The notes beneath the pieces were generated by a model. That model did no database searches and was not told where the DNA came from. It saw only the letters and a program-made list of their open reading frames with translations. A stretch of DNA of 64,000 nt. It comes from Gammaproteobacteria bacterium (GTDB lineage: Bacteria > Pseudomonadota > Gammaproteobacteria > Pseudomonadales > Pseudohongiellaceae). The position numbers and the translations under genes were made by a program. This document shows, piece by piece, positions 1-9,554 of the stretch (position 1 is its first letter; every line of letters begins with the position of its first letter). The stretch lies in assembly GCA_030832825.1 (NCBI GenBank), contig JAURIJ010000007.1:1-64000 (forward strand), in the 5' to 3' direction.

Positions 1-699
1 CACCGGCCCGAGAAGAAGAACGCCCTCACCCGCGCCATGTATCAGACGCTGGCTGAGGCCCTGCGCCGTGCCGACACCGACCCGGCCGTGCGCGTCATCC
101 TGCTGCACGGCGAGCCCGAATGCTTCACCAGTGGCAATGACGTGAATGACTTCCTGGAAGAAGACGAGCACACCACGGAGCGTCCTGCCGTGCAGTTTCT
201 CAAGGCCATCGCCCATGTGCGCAAACCCCTGGTGGCGGCGGTGAACGGGCTGGCGGTGGGCATCGGCACCACGCTGCTGCTGCACTGCGACCTGGTCTAC
301 GCCGCCGAGGACGCCTGGCTGCAGCTGCCCTTCACGCGTCTGGGGCTGTGCCCGGAAGCGGCGTCCAGCCTGCTGGTGCCACAACTGATGGGCCATCAGC
401 GCGCGGCGGAACTGTTGCTGCTGGGGGAGCGTTTCAGTGCAGGGAAGGCGCGGGAGTACGGTCTGGTGAACGAAGTGCTTCCGGCGGCGCAGGTGCTGCC
501 CCACGCACTCGCCAAGGCACAGGCGTTGGCGGCCCTGCCCCCCGAGGCGGTGCAGACGTCCAAGCACCTGCTCAAGCGCAGCCAGCAGGCCGGCATCGAC
601 GACATCATGGCGCTGGAATTGGTGAACTTCACACGATTGCTGCGCAGCCCTGAGGCCAGAGCCATCATGCAGGCGTTCCTGCAGCGTCGACGGGGGTGA
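1..699 (+). CDS. Enoyl-CoA hydratase/isomerase family protein, 5' end missing
   Basis: Crotonase-fold enzyme, probably acting on acyl-CoA thioesters in fatty-acid oxidation. The frame is open from base 1: the codons before the ATG at 37 read HRPEKKNALTRAM, the usual N-terminal crotonase strand, so the true start lies outside the window. Visible family features are the first oxyanion-hole segment (FTSGNDVNDF), the second with the glycine-rich helix (AVNGLAVGIGTTLLLHCD), and FTRLGLCPEAASS, where hydratases carry a catalytic Glu. The C-terminal trimerisation helices are present. The exact substrate and hydratase versus isomerase activity cannot be decided. The gene ends 56 bp from the convergent DnaJ-like gene, with a REP-like palindrome between. 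Confidence 0.9.
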   Translation, partial: HRPEKKNALTRAMYQTLAEALRRADTDPAVRVILLHGEPECFTSGNDVNDFLEEDEHTTERPAVQFLKAIAHVRKPLVAAVNGLAVGIGTTLLLHCDLVYAAEDAWLQLPFTRLGLCPEAASSLLVPQLMGHQRAAELLLLGERFSAGKAREYGLVNEVLPAAQVLPHALAKAQALAALPPEAVQTSKHLLKRSQQAGIDDIMALELVNFTRLLRSPEARAIMQAFLQRRRG

Positions 700-718
700 G
701 TGAAAGAGAAGTTGAGCT

Positions 719-744
719 GGGTTCGCCTGCAAGCAGGCTCCAAC
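719..744. repeat. REP-like palindrome between convergent genes
   Basis: The stretch contains GCCTGC-AA-GCAGGC flanked by GGGTTC and TCCAAC. It matches the element at 14138-14163 at about 23 of 26 positions and resembles Pseudomonas REP units (TTCGCSGGCAAGCSSGCTCC). It lies between two convergent stop codons, the usual place for REPs, and may also help end transcription. Confidence 0.65.
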
Positions 745-754
745 AGGCCCGCTG

Positions 755-1516
755 CTAGAGACGCTCCAGCAGATAATCCCGCGCCAGATTGATCTTGCGC
801 GCCAGATAATCCGAGCCGCCACGATCCGGATGCATCTTCTGCATCAGACGGCGATGCGCCTGCACCACCTCGTCCCGCGTCGCCCCTTTATGCAGCCCCA
901 GGATCTCCAGCGCTTCCGTCTCGCTCATGGCCGACTCCGTCGCCGGGGGCGCCGCGTGCGCCTGCTGAGAGGAGAACGCCTGACCGCTGCGCCAGTCCGG
1001 GTACACCCGGTCCATATAGGCTTCCAGAATCTGCAACGAATCAGCGTCCTGCAGACACTCCTGCGCCAGCGCCAGCAATTGCTCCATGTTCAACGCCGAC
1101 AGGCGCCGTCCGCTGAAGCTGCCCTCCAGCACTTCGCCGTCCATGTCGCCGGTGGCGTGCTGCAGCTGCATGAGCAGAAAGCGCGTGCGAATGCTGGAAC
1201 TGTCGCTGGCCCCGGCGCTGCCGTAGGCGCTCTTCGCTGTGCGGCTGCGCAACATCTGCCACAGGGGCAGCAGGCGGATCAGCAGGTGCAGATTGCGCAG
1301 CAGGAAGGTGGCCGCCACCATCACGGGCGCGATGATGAACGTGGGCGAGAGACGCCCGAGCAGGATCAGCACCACGATCACGGTGAGCATGCTGGCGAGC
1401 ACCAGCAGCAGATTGAACTGACGCTGATTCAGCGAATACTTGATGGCGAGCTTGCGCAGTCCGATATAGCCCAGCACGGGAATCAGCAGGATCAGCAGAT
1501 AGCGCAGCAGAATCAT
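755..1516 (-). CDS. Membrane-anchored DnaJ-domain protein
   Basis: 253 aa. The N-terminal ~100 residues hold two to three hydrophobic segments (about 1-20, 37-55, 60-90), giving an inner-membrane anchor. The C-terminal ~60 residues form a J-domain with the diagnostic HPD (KMHPDRGGSD) that stimulates DnaK ATPase. There is no Gly/Phe region or zinc-finger domain, so this is a class III J-protein rather than DnaJ itself. It lies 34 bp downstream of the VWA gene on the same strand, so the two are probably co-transcribed. The client is unknown; a local membrane co-chaperone role is inferred. Confidence 0.85.
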   Translation of the reverse strand: MILLRYLLILLIPVLGYIGLRKLAIKYSLNQRQFNLLLVLASMLTVIVVLILLGRLSPTFIIAPVMVAATFLLRNLHLLIRLLPLWQMLRSRTAKSAYGSAGASDSSSIRTRFLLMQLQHATGDMDGEVLEGSFSGRRLSALNMEQLLALAQECLQDADSLQILEAYMDRVYPDWRSGQAFSSQQAHAAPPATESAMSETEALEILGLHKGATRDEVVQAHRRLMQKMHPDRGGSDYLARKINLARDYLLERL

Positions 1517-1550
1517 TGTTCCAGTCTCCGGCAGCCGGCTGCGCGTGCTG

Positions 1551-2264
1551 TCATGGGCGCATCTGCTGGGTCAAGCGCTGCACGGCAGGGCTGGCCTTGG
1601 CACTGAACGGCGCCAGTGCCTGACGTCCGCCGCTGGCATAGACCGCCACCGCGCGCAGCAGCTCGCGCAACTGTGCCGCGCTGGCGCCATCAAAGGGCGA
1701 CCAGGCACCTCCCGACAGCTTCGCGATGCTCTGGAAGGTCTGCTGCGCACGCGCATCGGCGCCTTCCTGAAACACGAACACCGGCACGTTCAGCAGGCCC
1801 AGCTGCCCGGCCAGCTGACACAGCACATCGGCGTTCTCTTCCATCGCATCGCCGACATAGACCACGCAGTGAATGCGCTGGGCCTTGTTCTCGGCCAGCG
1901 CATGACGCAGCACGCGCTCGATCTGCGTGGTGCCGGCACGGCAGCCGATGCCGGTCATCAGGCCGAGCAGCGCGGCGGCATCCCGGCACCAGGGCGTCTT
2001 GTAGAATTCGGCGAAGCCGCGGAAATAGGTGAGCTGGATCTGCAGCCCACCCTGAGAACGTGCGGCCAGGAACATCTCGGCCTGCAGCTGGGTGGCCTGG
2101 TCCCAGGTCTGCTCGCGACTGCCGGTGGCATCCAAGGCAAACAGAAGGCGTCCAGCCCCTTCCCCTTTCGCCACGGCAGGCAGGCTCGCCACTTTCTGCA
2201 GGAATGCACTGACTTCGCTGCGGGCGGCAACGCGAGTGGGGAGGTCTTTCGGGGAATCGGACAT
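1551..2264 (-). CDS. VWA-domain protein
   Basis: 237 aa. I chose the ATG at 2264 (MSDSPKDLP); the longer ORF reaching 2342 would run into tRNA-Leu. The fold is von Willebrand factor A-like: a hydrophobic strand ending in a MIDAS-like motif (LLFALDATGSREQ, with DxTxS instead of DxSxS), a central Thr region (CRAGTTQIERV) and a later Asp (VYVGDAMEEN). There is no signal peptide, so it is probably cytoplasmic. It precedes the membrane J-protein gene and follows tRNA-Leu. Specific function unknown; VWA proteins usually scaffold complexes in a metal-dependent way. Confidence 0.8.
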   Translation of the reverse strand: MSDSPKDLPTRVAARSEVSAFLQKVASLPAVAKGEGAGRLLFALDATGSREQTWDQATQLQAEMFLAARSQGGLQIQLTYFRGFAEFYKTPWCRDAAALLGLMTGIGCRAGTTQIERVLRHALAENKAQRIHCVVYVGDAMEENADVLCQLAGQLGLLNVPVFVFQEGADARAQQTFQSIAKLSGGAWSPFDGASAAQLRELLRAVAVYASGGRQALAPFSAKASPAVQRLTQQMRP

Positions 2265-2312
2265 GGCAGCGGCCTCGCGGAACGACTCATGCAAGCCTGA
2301 AGCAGGAAACCC

Positions 2313-2397
2313 TGGTGCGGACGGAGAGACTCGAACTCTCACACCTTTCGGCGCTGGAACCTAAATCCAGTGTGTCTACCAATTCCACCACATCCGC
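2313..2397 (-). tRNA. tRNA-Leu (anticodon UAG)
   Basis: An 85-nt class II tRNA with an encoded CCA end. The acceptor GCGGATG pairs with CGTCCGC (one G-U), the T-arm reads GAGTTCGAGTC, and the anticodon stem CTGGA/TCCAG encloses loop TTTAGGT, giving anticodon TAG. The long variable arm is typical of tRNA-Leu. Its 5' end is only 13 bp past the stop codon of the upstream coiled-coil gene and the VWA gene starts 48 bp beyond its 3' end, so it may be processed from a longer transcript or use a promoter inside that gene. Confidence 0.97.
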
Positions 2398-2410
2398 GGG
2401 CGGGTTTCGC

Positions 2411-3205
2411 TCAGGGTGCGGCGCGCGCACCACCTTGCAGGTTCTCGATGTTCTGTTGCAGGCGACCCAGCGTCTGATTGACCTGCAGACGGTAGGCATC
2501 GATGGATTCGACGGCTTCCTCCAGGTTGACCATGCGGTCCTGCAGGCCCACCAGGGTGCTGTCGCCGTTGTTGAGGCTGGCGCGGATGTTGGCCATGTCC
2601 TGCGCCACGTTCTGCACGCTGCGCAGGGTGGTGTTGATGCCGGCGAGGCTGGTGTTGATCTGTTCCAGGTCGGCCTTCACGCTGTTGACCTCGCCCAGCG
2701 TGGCCTGATTCTGCTCGGTATTGTTGGCGATCATCTGCGCCAGAGTCTCGGTGGTCTCGGTGTGGCCCTTGCTGGCCTCCTCGAGCACGGTCAGCTTGCC
2801 GGTCAACTCGTTCACCGAGTTGTTGGTGGCGTTGCGGGCGGCCCACAGCTTGTCGATCTCGGAGAAATTGAAGTCCAGACGCTCGATCACATTGGCCGTG
2901 GTTTCCTCGGCGGAATCCCCCACCAGGGCCAGGCGGCTCTCGAGGTCCTCGATGCGGCGATTGGTCTGCTCCATGGTGCGCAGGTTCTCGGCATAGGCCT
3001 GATAGCCCAGCCAGGCGCCCCCACCAATGGAGGCCGTGAGCAGGAACAGCATGATGCGCACCGGCCAGGTGCTCACCTTGATGACCTCGCCATAACTGGG
3101 AGTGGACTGGATGTCGGAGCCCTTGCGGGCAGACTGGCGCTCGACCACGTCTTCGGGCGCGAGCACCAGCGAGGGAATGTCTTTGAAATCGTCGTTGTCT
3201 TTCAT
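2411..3205 (-). CDS. Single-pass membrane protein with long periplasmic coiled coil
   Basis: 264 aa from the ATG at 3205, which has AGGA ten bases upstream; a TTG at 3223 is possible but less likely. Residues ~1-45 are polar and cytoplasmic, ~50-70 form one transmembrane helix (IMLFLLTASIGGGAWLGYQAY), and the remainder is heptad-like and rich in Leu, Asn, Thr and Glu, predicting a long coiled coil outside the inner membrane. I recognise no enzymatic motif. It is the first gene of a leftward group with tRNA-Leu, the VWA and the J-domain genes and is divergent from sodB. Function unknown. Confidence 0.75.
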   Translation of the reverse strand: MKDNDDFKDIPSLVLAPEDVVERQSARKGSDIQSTPSYGEVIKVSTWPVRIMLFLLTASIGGGAWLGYQAYAENLRTMEQTNRRIEDLESRLALVGDSAEETTANVIERLDFNFSEIDKLWAARNATNNSVNELTGKLTVLEEASKGHTETTETLAQMIANNTEQNQATLGEVNSVKADLEQINTSLAGINTTLRSVQNVAQDMANIRASLNNGDSTLVGLQDRMVNLEEAVESIDAYRLQVNQTLGRLQQNIENLQGGARAAP

Positions 3206-3406
3206 GGCGGCATTATCCTGCAAGTGGCTTCGACGGGTCTACCGGAACCTTGACCCAAGGGGCGCTTTCCTTGAATTGGACGGCACACTGAATTAAGCTC
3301 GCCGACTCTTTCCCAGGCACGATCCAGCACCGAAAACTGCGGCAAATCTTAGCCGTGGATGCCGGAAAAGCAAGATTTTTCAATGCATAAACCAACCGAG
3401 GTCACC

Positions 3407-4000
3407 ATGAAACTTGAACTCCCCGCACTTCCCTATGCGACCAATGCGCTTGAGCCCCACATGTCTGCCCAGACCTTCAGCTTCCACCACGCCAAACATC
3501 ACAACGCCTATGTCGTGAAGGGCAACGAGCTGCTGGAAGGCGCCGGCATCGAAGCCGACACGCTCGAAGACCTGGTCAAGGCAGCGGCCAAGCTGGGCGG
3601 CGCCCTCTTCAACAACGTGGGCCAGTGCTACAACCACGAGTTCTTCTGGAAGAGCATGAAGCCGAACGGCGGTGGCGCTCCCACTGGCGCGATTGCCGCG
3701 AAGATCGAGGCCGACTTCGGCAGCTATGACAACTTCAAGAAGGAATTCGTGGCCGGCGGCGTGGGCCAGTTCGGCAGCGGCTGGGTGTGGCTGGTGGTGG
3801 ACGGCGGCAAGCTGAAGATCGCCAAGTCTGCCAATGCCGAGACGCCGCTGACCAGCGGTGCCACCCCGATCATCGTTTGCGATGTGTGGGAACACGCCTA
3901 CTACATCGACTTCCAGAACCGTCGCCCGGACTTCCTGGCCTGCTTCGTGGACAACCTGCTGAACTGGGACTTCGCCAACGCGAACCTGGCCAAGGCCTGA
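3407..4000 (+). CDS. sodB: Superoxide dismutase, Fe/Mn family (probably Fe)
   Basis: 197 aa, the normal length. It converts superoxide to oxygen and hydrogen peroxide in the cytoplasm. The start is the ATG at 3407 preceded by GAGG; the ORF track begins 16 codons too early. The four metal ligands are recognisable: His27 in FSFHHAKHHNAYV, His in CYNHEFFW, and Asp and His in DVWEHAYYID. FNNVGQCYNHEFFW and FGSGWVWLV resemble SodB-type Fe enzymes, but cambialistic use cannot be excluded from sequence. Monocistronic, ending in a strong hairpin. Confidence 0.95.
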   Translation: MKLELPALPYATNALEPHMSAQTFSFHHAKHHNAYVVKGNELLEGAGIEADTLEDLVKAAAKLGGALFNNVGQCYNHEFFWKSMKPNGGGAPTGAIAAKIEADFGSYDNFKKEFVAGGVGQFGSGWVWLVVDGGKLKIAKSANAETPLTSGATPIIVCDVWEHAYYIDFQNRRPDFLACFVDNLLNWDFANANLAKA

Positions 4001-4006
4001 TGAATG

Positions 4007-4037
4007 GGGGTCAGAGACACCTCGTGCCTCTGACCCC
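4007..4037. terminator. Bidirectional hairpin between sodB and DUF3817 gene
   Basis: A perfect 10-bp inverted repeat, GGGGTCAGAG / CTCTGACCCC, around an 11-nt loop that can pair further (CAC/GTG). It sits 7 bp after the sodB stop and 11 bp before the end of the convergent gene. No long T-run follows, so termination may be imperfect. Confidence 0.6.
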
Positions 4038-4048
4038 GGTTTCCCGAT

Positions 4049-4339
4049 TCACACCAGCCCGCGCCGCCTGAACCACACCTCCAGCGGCCACGTCACCAGC
4101 GGCGGAATAGCCGCCAGCACTGCCAGCGCGGTCGCCCACCAGGGCCAGCGCAGTCGAATCCCCGCCACGATCGCCGTGAAGAAATACACGATGAATGCTC
4201 CGCCATGCAGGCGGCCGAACAGCCACACCCCGAGATCGGTCACGGCCAGCACATGTTCCAGGAACATGCCGACGAGCAGGCCCGCCCAGGTGAAGGCTTC
4301 GAGGCGGGCGATGAGGATGAAGAAACGGGAAAGGCTCAT
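4049..4339 (-). CDS. DUF3817 small integral membrane protein
   Basis: 96 aa with about three transmembrane segments (7-25, 45-62, 66-85). The pattern of N-terminal RLEAFTWAGLLVGM, then LFGRLHGGAFIVYF and a basic C-terminus matches the DUF3817 family, whose function is not established. It starts 3 bp after the symporter stop codon on the same strand, so the two are almost certainly co-transcribed and probably translationally coupled. A link to the transporter is inference. Confidence 0.8.
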   Translation of the reverse strand: MSLSRFFILIARLEAFTWAGLLVGMFLEHVLAVTDLGVWLFGRLHGGAFIVYFFTAIVAGIRLRWPWWATALAVLAAIPPLVTWPLEVWFRRRGLV

Positions 4340-4342
4340 GCG

Positions 4343-5794
4343 TTACTCCAGACTCTCCTTCGCCTCCAGCCGCTTCTCCCAGTACTCGGCGTCCTTGATG
4401 CCCAGCGCATGCGGGTTGAACACCGGGTCCACGCCCAGCGCCTTCTGCGCCTCGTAGTCGTCCAGACAGGCGAAGGCCGGCTTGCGCAGCAGCAGAATGG
4501 CGGCGATGTTGAGCCAGGCCATCAGGCCCACGCCGATGTCGCCCAGGCCCCAGGCCAGTTCGGCCGTGCGCAGGGTGCCGTAGACCACGGCGCCGATCAC
4601 CGCGAACTTCAGCAGCAGGCTCAGCCACGGACGGGCCACAGAGCGGTTGATGTAACTGACATTGGTTTCAGCGATGTAGTAATAGGCCAGCACGGTGGTG
4701 AAGGCGAAGAAGAACAGCGCCAGGGCCACGAAGATGTTGCCGAAACCCGGCATCAGTGTCTCCATGGCCTGCTGCACGTAACCCGCGCCGGCACCCACCC
4801 CCGCCATGCCGGTGTAGAGGGCGCTGCCGTCGGGCCCTTCCACGTTGTAGAGCCCCAGGATCAGCAGCATGAAGCCCGTGGCCGAGCAGATGAAGAGCGT
4901 GTCCACGTACACGGAAAAGGCCTGCACCAGACCCTGCTTGGCGGGGTGGCTGACCGAGGCGGCCGAGGACGCGTGGGGAGCAGTGCCCTGCCCCGCCTCG
5001 TTGGAGTACACACCGCGGCGCACGCCCCACATGATCGCCAGGCCCAGGATGGCCCCGAAGGCGGAATCGAAGCCCAGCGCGCTGCTGAGGATCAGCCACA
5101 ACATGGCCGGCACTCGGTCGATGTTGATCAGGATGATGAACAGCGCCACGCCGATGTAGGCGATGGCCATGAAGGGCACCGCGGCCGAGGCGAAATTGGC
5201 GATGCGGGTGAGTCCGCCGAAGATGATGAAAGCGACCAGCAGGGCCAGACCGGCGGCCGTGATGCGGGTGTCGAGCCCGAAGGCGGTCTGCAGGCTGCCG
5301 GCGATGGCATTGGCCTGCACGCCCGGCAGCAGCAGGCCGCACGACAGAATGGTCACGAAGGCGAACACCCAGGCATAGCGCTTCATGCCCAGCCCTTTCT
5401 CGATGTAGAAGGCCGGCCCGCCTCGGTATTCGTCGTTGATCTTTTCCTTGTAGACCTGGCCGAGGGTGGATTCCACGAAGGCGGAGCTGGCGCCGAGGAA
5501 GGCGACCACCCACATCCAGAACAGGGCGCCCGGGCCGCCGAAGGTGATGGCGGTGGCGACGCCGGCGATGTTGCCGGTGCCCACGCGCCCGGCCAGGGTC
5601 ATGCTCAGCGCCTGGAAGGGTGAGATGCCTGTCTCCGACACCTTGCCCTGGAAGATCAGCCGGATCATCTCGCGGAAATGCCGCAGCTGCAGGAAGCGGG
5701 TGCGCACCGAGAAATACAGCCCCGCGCCCAGACACAGAAACACCAGGGCCGGGCTCCACACCACGGCATTCACAACAGTCACGAATTCATTCAT
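4343..5794 (-). CDS. Sodium:alanine/glycine symporter, AGCS family
   Basis: 483 aa from the ATG at 5794 (MNEFVTVV); the ORF track adds 14 residues with no better support. About eleven transmembrane helices are visible. Family signatures include LAGRVGTGNIAGVATAI in the first third, the MW.RRGVYSNEAGQGTAPHASSAA loop near the middle, and a polar C-terminal tail. AGCS carriers import alanine or glycine with Na+ or H+; which solute is used here is not readable. Its downstream partner is the DUF3817 gene, and the upstream neighbour is the cyclophilin gene on the same strand. Confidence 0.92.
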   Translation of the reverse strand: MNEFVTVVNAVVWSPALVFLCLGAGLYFSVRTRFLQLRHFREMIRLIFQGKVSETGISPFQALSMTLAGRVGTGNIAGVATAITFGGPGALFWMWVVAFLGASSAFVESTLGQVYKEKINDEYRGGPAFYIEKGLGMKRYAWVFAFVTILSCGLLLPGVQANAIAGSLQTAFGLDTRITAAGLALLVAFIIFGGLTRIANFASAAVPFMAIAYIGVALFIILINIDRVPAMLWLILSSALGFDSAFGAILGLAIMWGVRRGVYSNEAGQGTAPHASSAASVSHPAKQGLVQAFSVYVDTLFICSATGFMLLILGLYNVEGPDGSALYTGMAGVGAGAGYVQQAMETLMPGFGNIFVALALFFFAFTTVLAYYYIAETNVSYINRSVARPWLSLLLKFAVIGAVVYGTLRTAELAWGLGDIGVGLMAWLNIAAILLLRKPAFACLDDYEAQKALGVDPVFNPHALGIKDAEYWEKRLEAKESLE

Positions 5795-5862
5795 GGGACA
5801 CATCCAGGCCAGGTCGCAAAGCCCGGAGAGTACCACAAGATGCGGGGGGAGCCAGCCCGGCG

Positions 5863-6792
5863 CTACTGCGCACTTTCCAGCCTGAACAGCAGCTGCTGCG
5901 CGTCCACCAGCACGAAGCGCACATTGCGATAGGCCACGGCGCCGTTGATGCGCAGCTCGGGCAGGGTCAGGCGACCCGTGGTGCTGTCGAAACTGCCCAT
6001 GCCGGCCACGGCCTGCTCCAGGTTGAACACCGAGGCGGCATCCAGCTGGATCTCGATGGCCGGAGTCTCACGCACCAGACGGAAGGCGCCCTGGATCAGC
6101 CCCAGCTCGCCCGCATTGATGCGGGCATGCAGCGTGGCCGTGGCGCCGTCGAACACGATGGGGTGACCGCTGGTGGTGCCCAGCACGCGCATGTTCAGGC
6201 TGACGAGATGGCGATTGAGCAGGGTGCCTCCGGCATAGTCGATCACGGGGAACGGGTCCTGCAGTTCCTGCAGCAGCCTCACCGCTGACAGGCCGGCAAT
6301 CCTGTCCACCACTTGCATGCCGTTGCCCAGCACGCGGCCGAACACGGCATACCCGCCATTGGTGGTGTTGAGCACGGGATTGTCCTGCAGATTGATGAAC
6401 CACTGACTGGTGGCGCTGTTGGGATCGCCGGCCAGCTTGGCCATCGCCAGCGTGCCGCGTCGATTGGGGGCGGCCGACTTGAATTCATTCAGGATGGGCG
6501 GGGTCGTGGTCAGGGGATAGAAGGTCTGCTGCGCCTCGTTGAAGTTCAGCCAGCCACCCTGGATGACAAAGCCCGGCACCAGGCGGTGCACCACTGTGCC
6601 GTTGTAGACGCCCTTGTTCAAGTAGGCCAGGAAATTGGCGACGGTGACGGGAGCGGTGTCATCCAGCAGCTCGATGTCGAAGTCGCCCAGCGCAGTGCTC
6701 ACGCGCACCACGGTGCCGGCCAGCACGGGCAGCGGGGCCAGGAGCAGCAGACACAGGAACAGACGGAACAAGGCAGAAACAGAGGCAGACAT
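5863..6792 (-). CDS. Secreted cyclophilin-type peptidyl-prolyl isomerase with C-terminal extension
   Basis: 309 aa. The start is the ATG at 6792 (MSASVSALFRL), which opens a classic signal peptide with hydrophobic core LFLCLLLLAPLPVLA and cleavage near AG; the 380-aa ORF in the track runs back into groEL. Residues ~25-195 are a cyclophilin domain: FDIELLDDTAPVTVANF, VVHRLVPGFVIQGG with the catalytic Arg, and NRRGTLAMAK. The last ~105 residues are not cyclophilin and form a beta-rich tail of unknown role. It should assist folding in the periplasm. It follows groESL but is separated from it by a strong terminator. Confidence 0.88.
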   Translation of the reverse strand: MSASVSALFRLFLCLLLLAPLPVLAGTVVRVSTALGDFDIELLDDTAPVTVANFLAYLNKGVYNGTVVHRLVPGFVIQGGWLNFNEAQQTFYPLTTTPPILNEFKSAAPNRRGTLAMAKLAGDPNSATSQWFINLQDNPVLNTTNGGYAVFGRVLGNGMQVVDRIAGLSAVRLLQELQDPFPVIDYAGGTLLNRHLVSLNMRVLGTTSGHPIVFDGATATLHARINAGELGLIQGAFRLVRETPAIEIQLDAASVFNLEQAVAGMGSFDSTTGRLTLPELRINGAVAYRNVRFVLVDAQQLLFRLESAQ

Positions 6793-6849
6793 GGCGCGGA
6801 TTCCCCGGACGTTTGGACGAAGGCGCATTCTGCGGGTGTTGACGGGCAA

Positions 6850-6877
6850 AAAAAACCCCGCCGGAGCGGGGTTTTTT
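6850..6877 (-). terminator. Rho-independent terminator of groESL
   Basis: CCCCGC-CGGA-GCGGGG stem with eight A's on one side and six T's on the other, so it works in both directions. It lies 32 bp after the groEL stop and ends groESL transcription before the cyclophilin gene. Confidence 0.92.
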
Positions 6878-6883
6878 GAGGGG

Positions 6884-6903
6884 TGTGGGAGCAAGCTCCC
6901 ACA
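6884..6903. repeat. REP-like short palindrome after groEL
   Basis: TGTGGGAGC-AA-GCTCCCACA, nine-base arms with a two-base gap. The arms match the CTCCCACA end of Pseudomonas-type REP units. It sits between the groEL stop and the terminator. It may be a degenerate relative of the elements at 719 and 14138. Confidence 0.5.
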
Positions 6904-6908
6904 AGGGC

Positions 6909-8573
<1,665 letters not shown>

Positions 8574-8614
8574 TCAGAATGAGGTGGAAACAAGCAGAGG
8601 GTCAGAGCGCCGAA

Positions 8615-8905
8615 TCAGGCCTCGATGACACCGTAGATTTCGTTTTCACTGAGGATGAGCAGTTCTTCTCCGTTGATCTTGATGGTGTTGCTGGCGTATT
8701 TGCCGAAGACCACGGTGTCACCCACCTTCACGTCCACCGGACGCTTGTCGCCGTTGTCCATGATCCGGCCTGGGCCAACCGCCAGGACTTCCCCCTGAGC
8801 GGGCTTTTCAGCTGCAGAACCGGGCAGCACGATCCCTCCGGCTGACTTGGTCTCCTCTTCCTTGCGTCGGACGACGACTCGGTCTTGCAATGGTCTGATT
8901 TTCAT
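8615..8905 (-). CDS. groES: Co-chaperonin GroES (Hsp10)
   Basis: 96 aa, the standard length. It caps the GroEL cage during folding. [14 protein letters not shown], the mobile loop [16 protein letters not shown] containing the GroEL-contacting IVL, and the C-terminal [13 protein letters not shown] are all typical. It is the first gene of the groESL operon, transcribed from the sigma-32-type promoter at 8986-9012. A small GC hairpin (GCCCTG/CAGGGC) lies in the untranslated leader at 8951-8965. Confidence 0.99.
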   Translation of the reverse strand: MKIRPLQDRVVVRRKEEETKSAGGIVLPGSAAEKPAQGEVLAVGPGRIMDNGDKRPVDVKVGDTVVFGKYASNTIKINGEELLILSENEIYGVIEA

Positions 8906-8985
8906 TCGGTTTTGTCTCCTGAATCAGTGTCGTTGAATGCATGCACACACGCCCTGCGGCAGGGCGCTGCGCGGTGGTGCTCTAG

Positions 8986-9012
8986 AAATGGGGGGCTGAC
9001 AGAGCTTTTCAA
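8986..9012 (-). promoter_or_regulatory. Sigma-32 heat-shock promoter of groESL
   Basis: Read on the minus strand: TTGAAA (9007-9012), 13-bp spacer, CCCCATTT (8986-8993), an almost perfect match to the RpoH consensus CTTGAAA-N11-16-CCCCATWT. It is about 80 bp upstream of the groES start. No CIRCE inverted repeat is present, which fits sigma-32 control. Confidence 0.88.
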
Positions 9013-9032
9013 TGGCAATGGGGAAAAAAACT

Positions 9033-9554
9033 TTACTTTTTTTCCGGATCGTCGGGCAGGGCCGTGCGCGGATCGGATTCGCGCCGGAACTCTCCGTCGA
9101 TGATGTCGCCCCCGGCGTCACGCCCGAAGGGGTCCGGGCGCTGGTCGAAGGGCCCTCCGGCACCAAAGCCGGACTGGGCGTGGAAACTGCTGCCGCTGAC
9201 GATGAAGTGGCTGGAGCGCAGGATGCGGCGGGCGATCGCGCCGCGAATGCCCGGGGTGAGCAGCAGCACCCCGGCGGTGTCGGTGATGAAGCCGGGCGCC
9301 AGCAACAGCGCACCGGCAAAGGCCACCAGCATGCCCTCGACGATTTCCTGGGCCGGCAGCTGCCCGGCCCGCAGCCGATCCTGAAAGCGCAGCAGCGTGT
9401 TCAGCCCCTGGCGCTTCAGCAGATTGATGCCGACGAAGGCGGTAAGCAGCACCAGGCCGATGGTGGGCAGCGCCCCGATGCGCTGGCTGACTTCCAGCAG
9501 GATCAGGATCTCCACGAAGGGCACCACGATGAAAGCCAGCAGCGGGAATCTCAT
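9033..9554 (-). CDS. fxsA: FxsA family membrane protein
   Basis: 173 aa from the ATG at 9554. It is a cytoplasmic-membrane protein named for suppressing F-plasmid exclusion of phage T7; its normal role is unclear. It starts with the characteristic MRFPLLAFIVVPFVEILILLEVS, followed by TIGLVLLTAFVGINLLKRQG and a central GALLLAPGFITDTAGVLLLTPGIR, giving three to four membrane segments, then a hydrophilic Gly/Asp-rich tail. The start codon overlaps the ampG stop by four bases (ATGA), so it is translationally coupled to ampG. Confidence 0.92.
   Translation of the reverse strand: MRFPLLAFIVVPFVEILILLEVSQRIGALPTIGLVLLTAFVGINLLKRQGLNTLLRFQDRLRAGQLPAQEIVEGMLVAFAGALLLAPGFITDTAGVLLLTPGIRGAIARRILRSSHFIVSGSSFHAQSGFGAGGPFDQRPDPFGRDAGGDIIDGEFRRESDPRTALPDDPEKK

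Noticed and set aside
2265-2342. Upstream extension of the VWA gene to 2342
   Set aside because: The added 26 codons run into tRNA-Leu; the ATG at 2264 is the sensible start.
8951-8965. GCCCTG-CGG-CAGGGC hairpin in the groES leader as a CIRCE or thermosensor
   Set aside because: Far from the CIRCE sequence (TTAGCACTC-N9-GAGTGCTAA) and does not cover the ribosome site; the sigma-32 promoter explains regulation.
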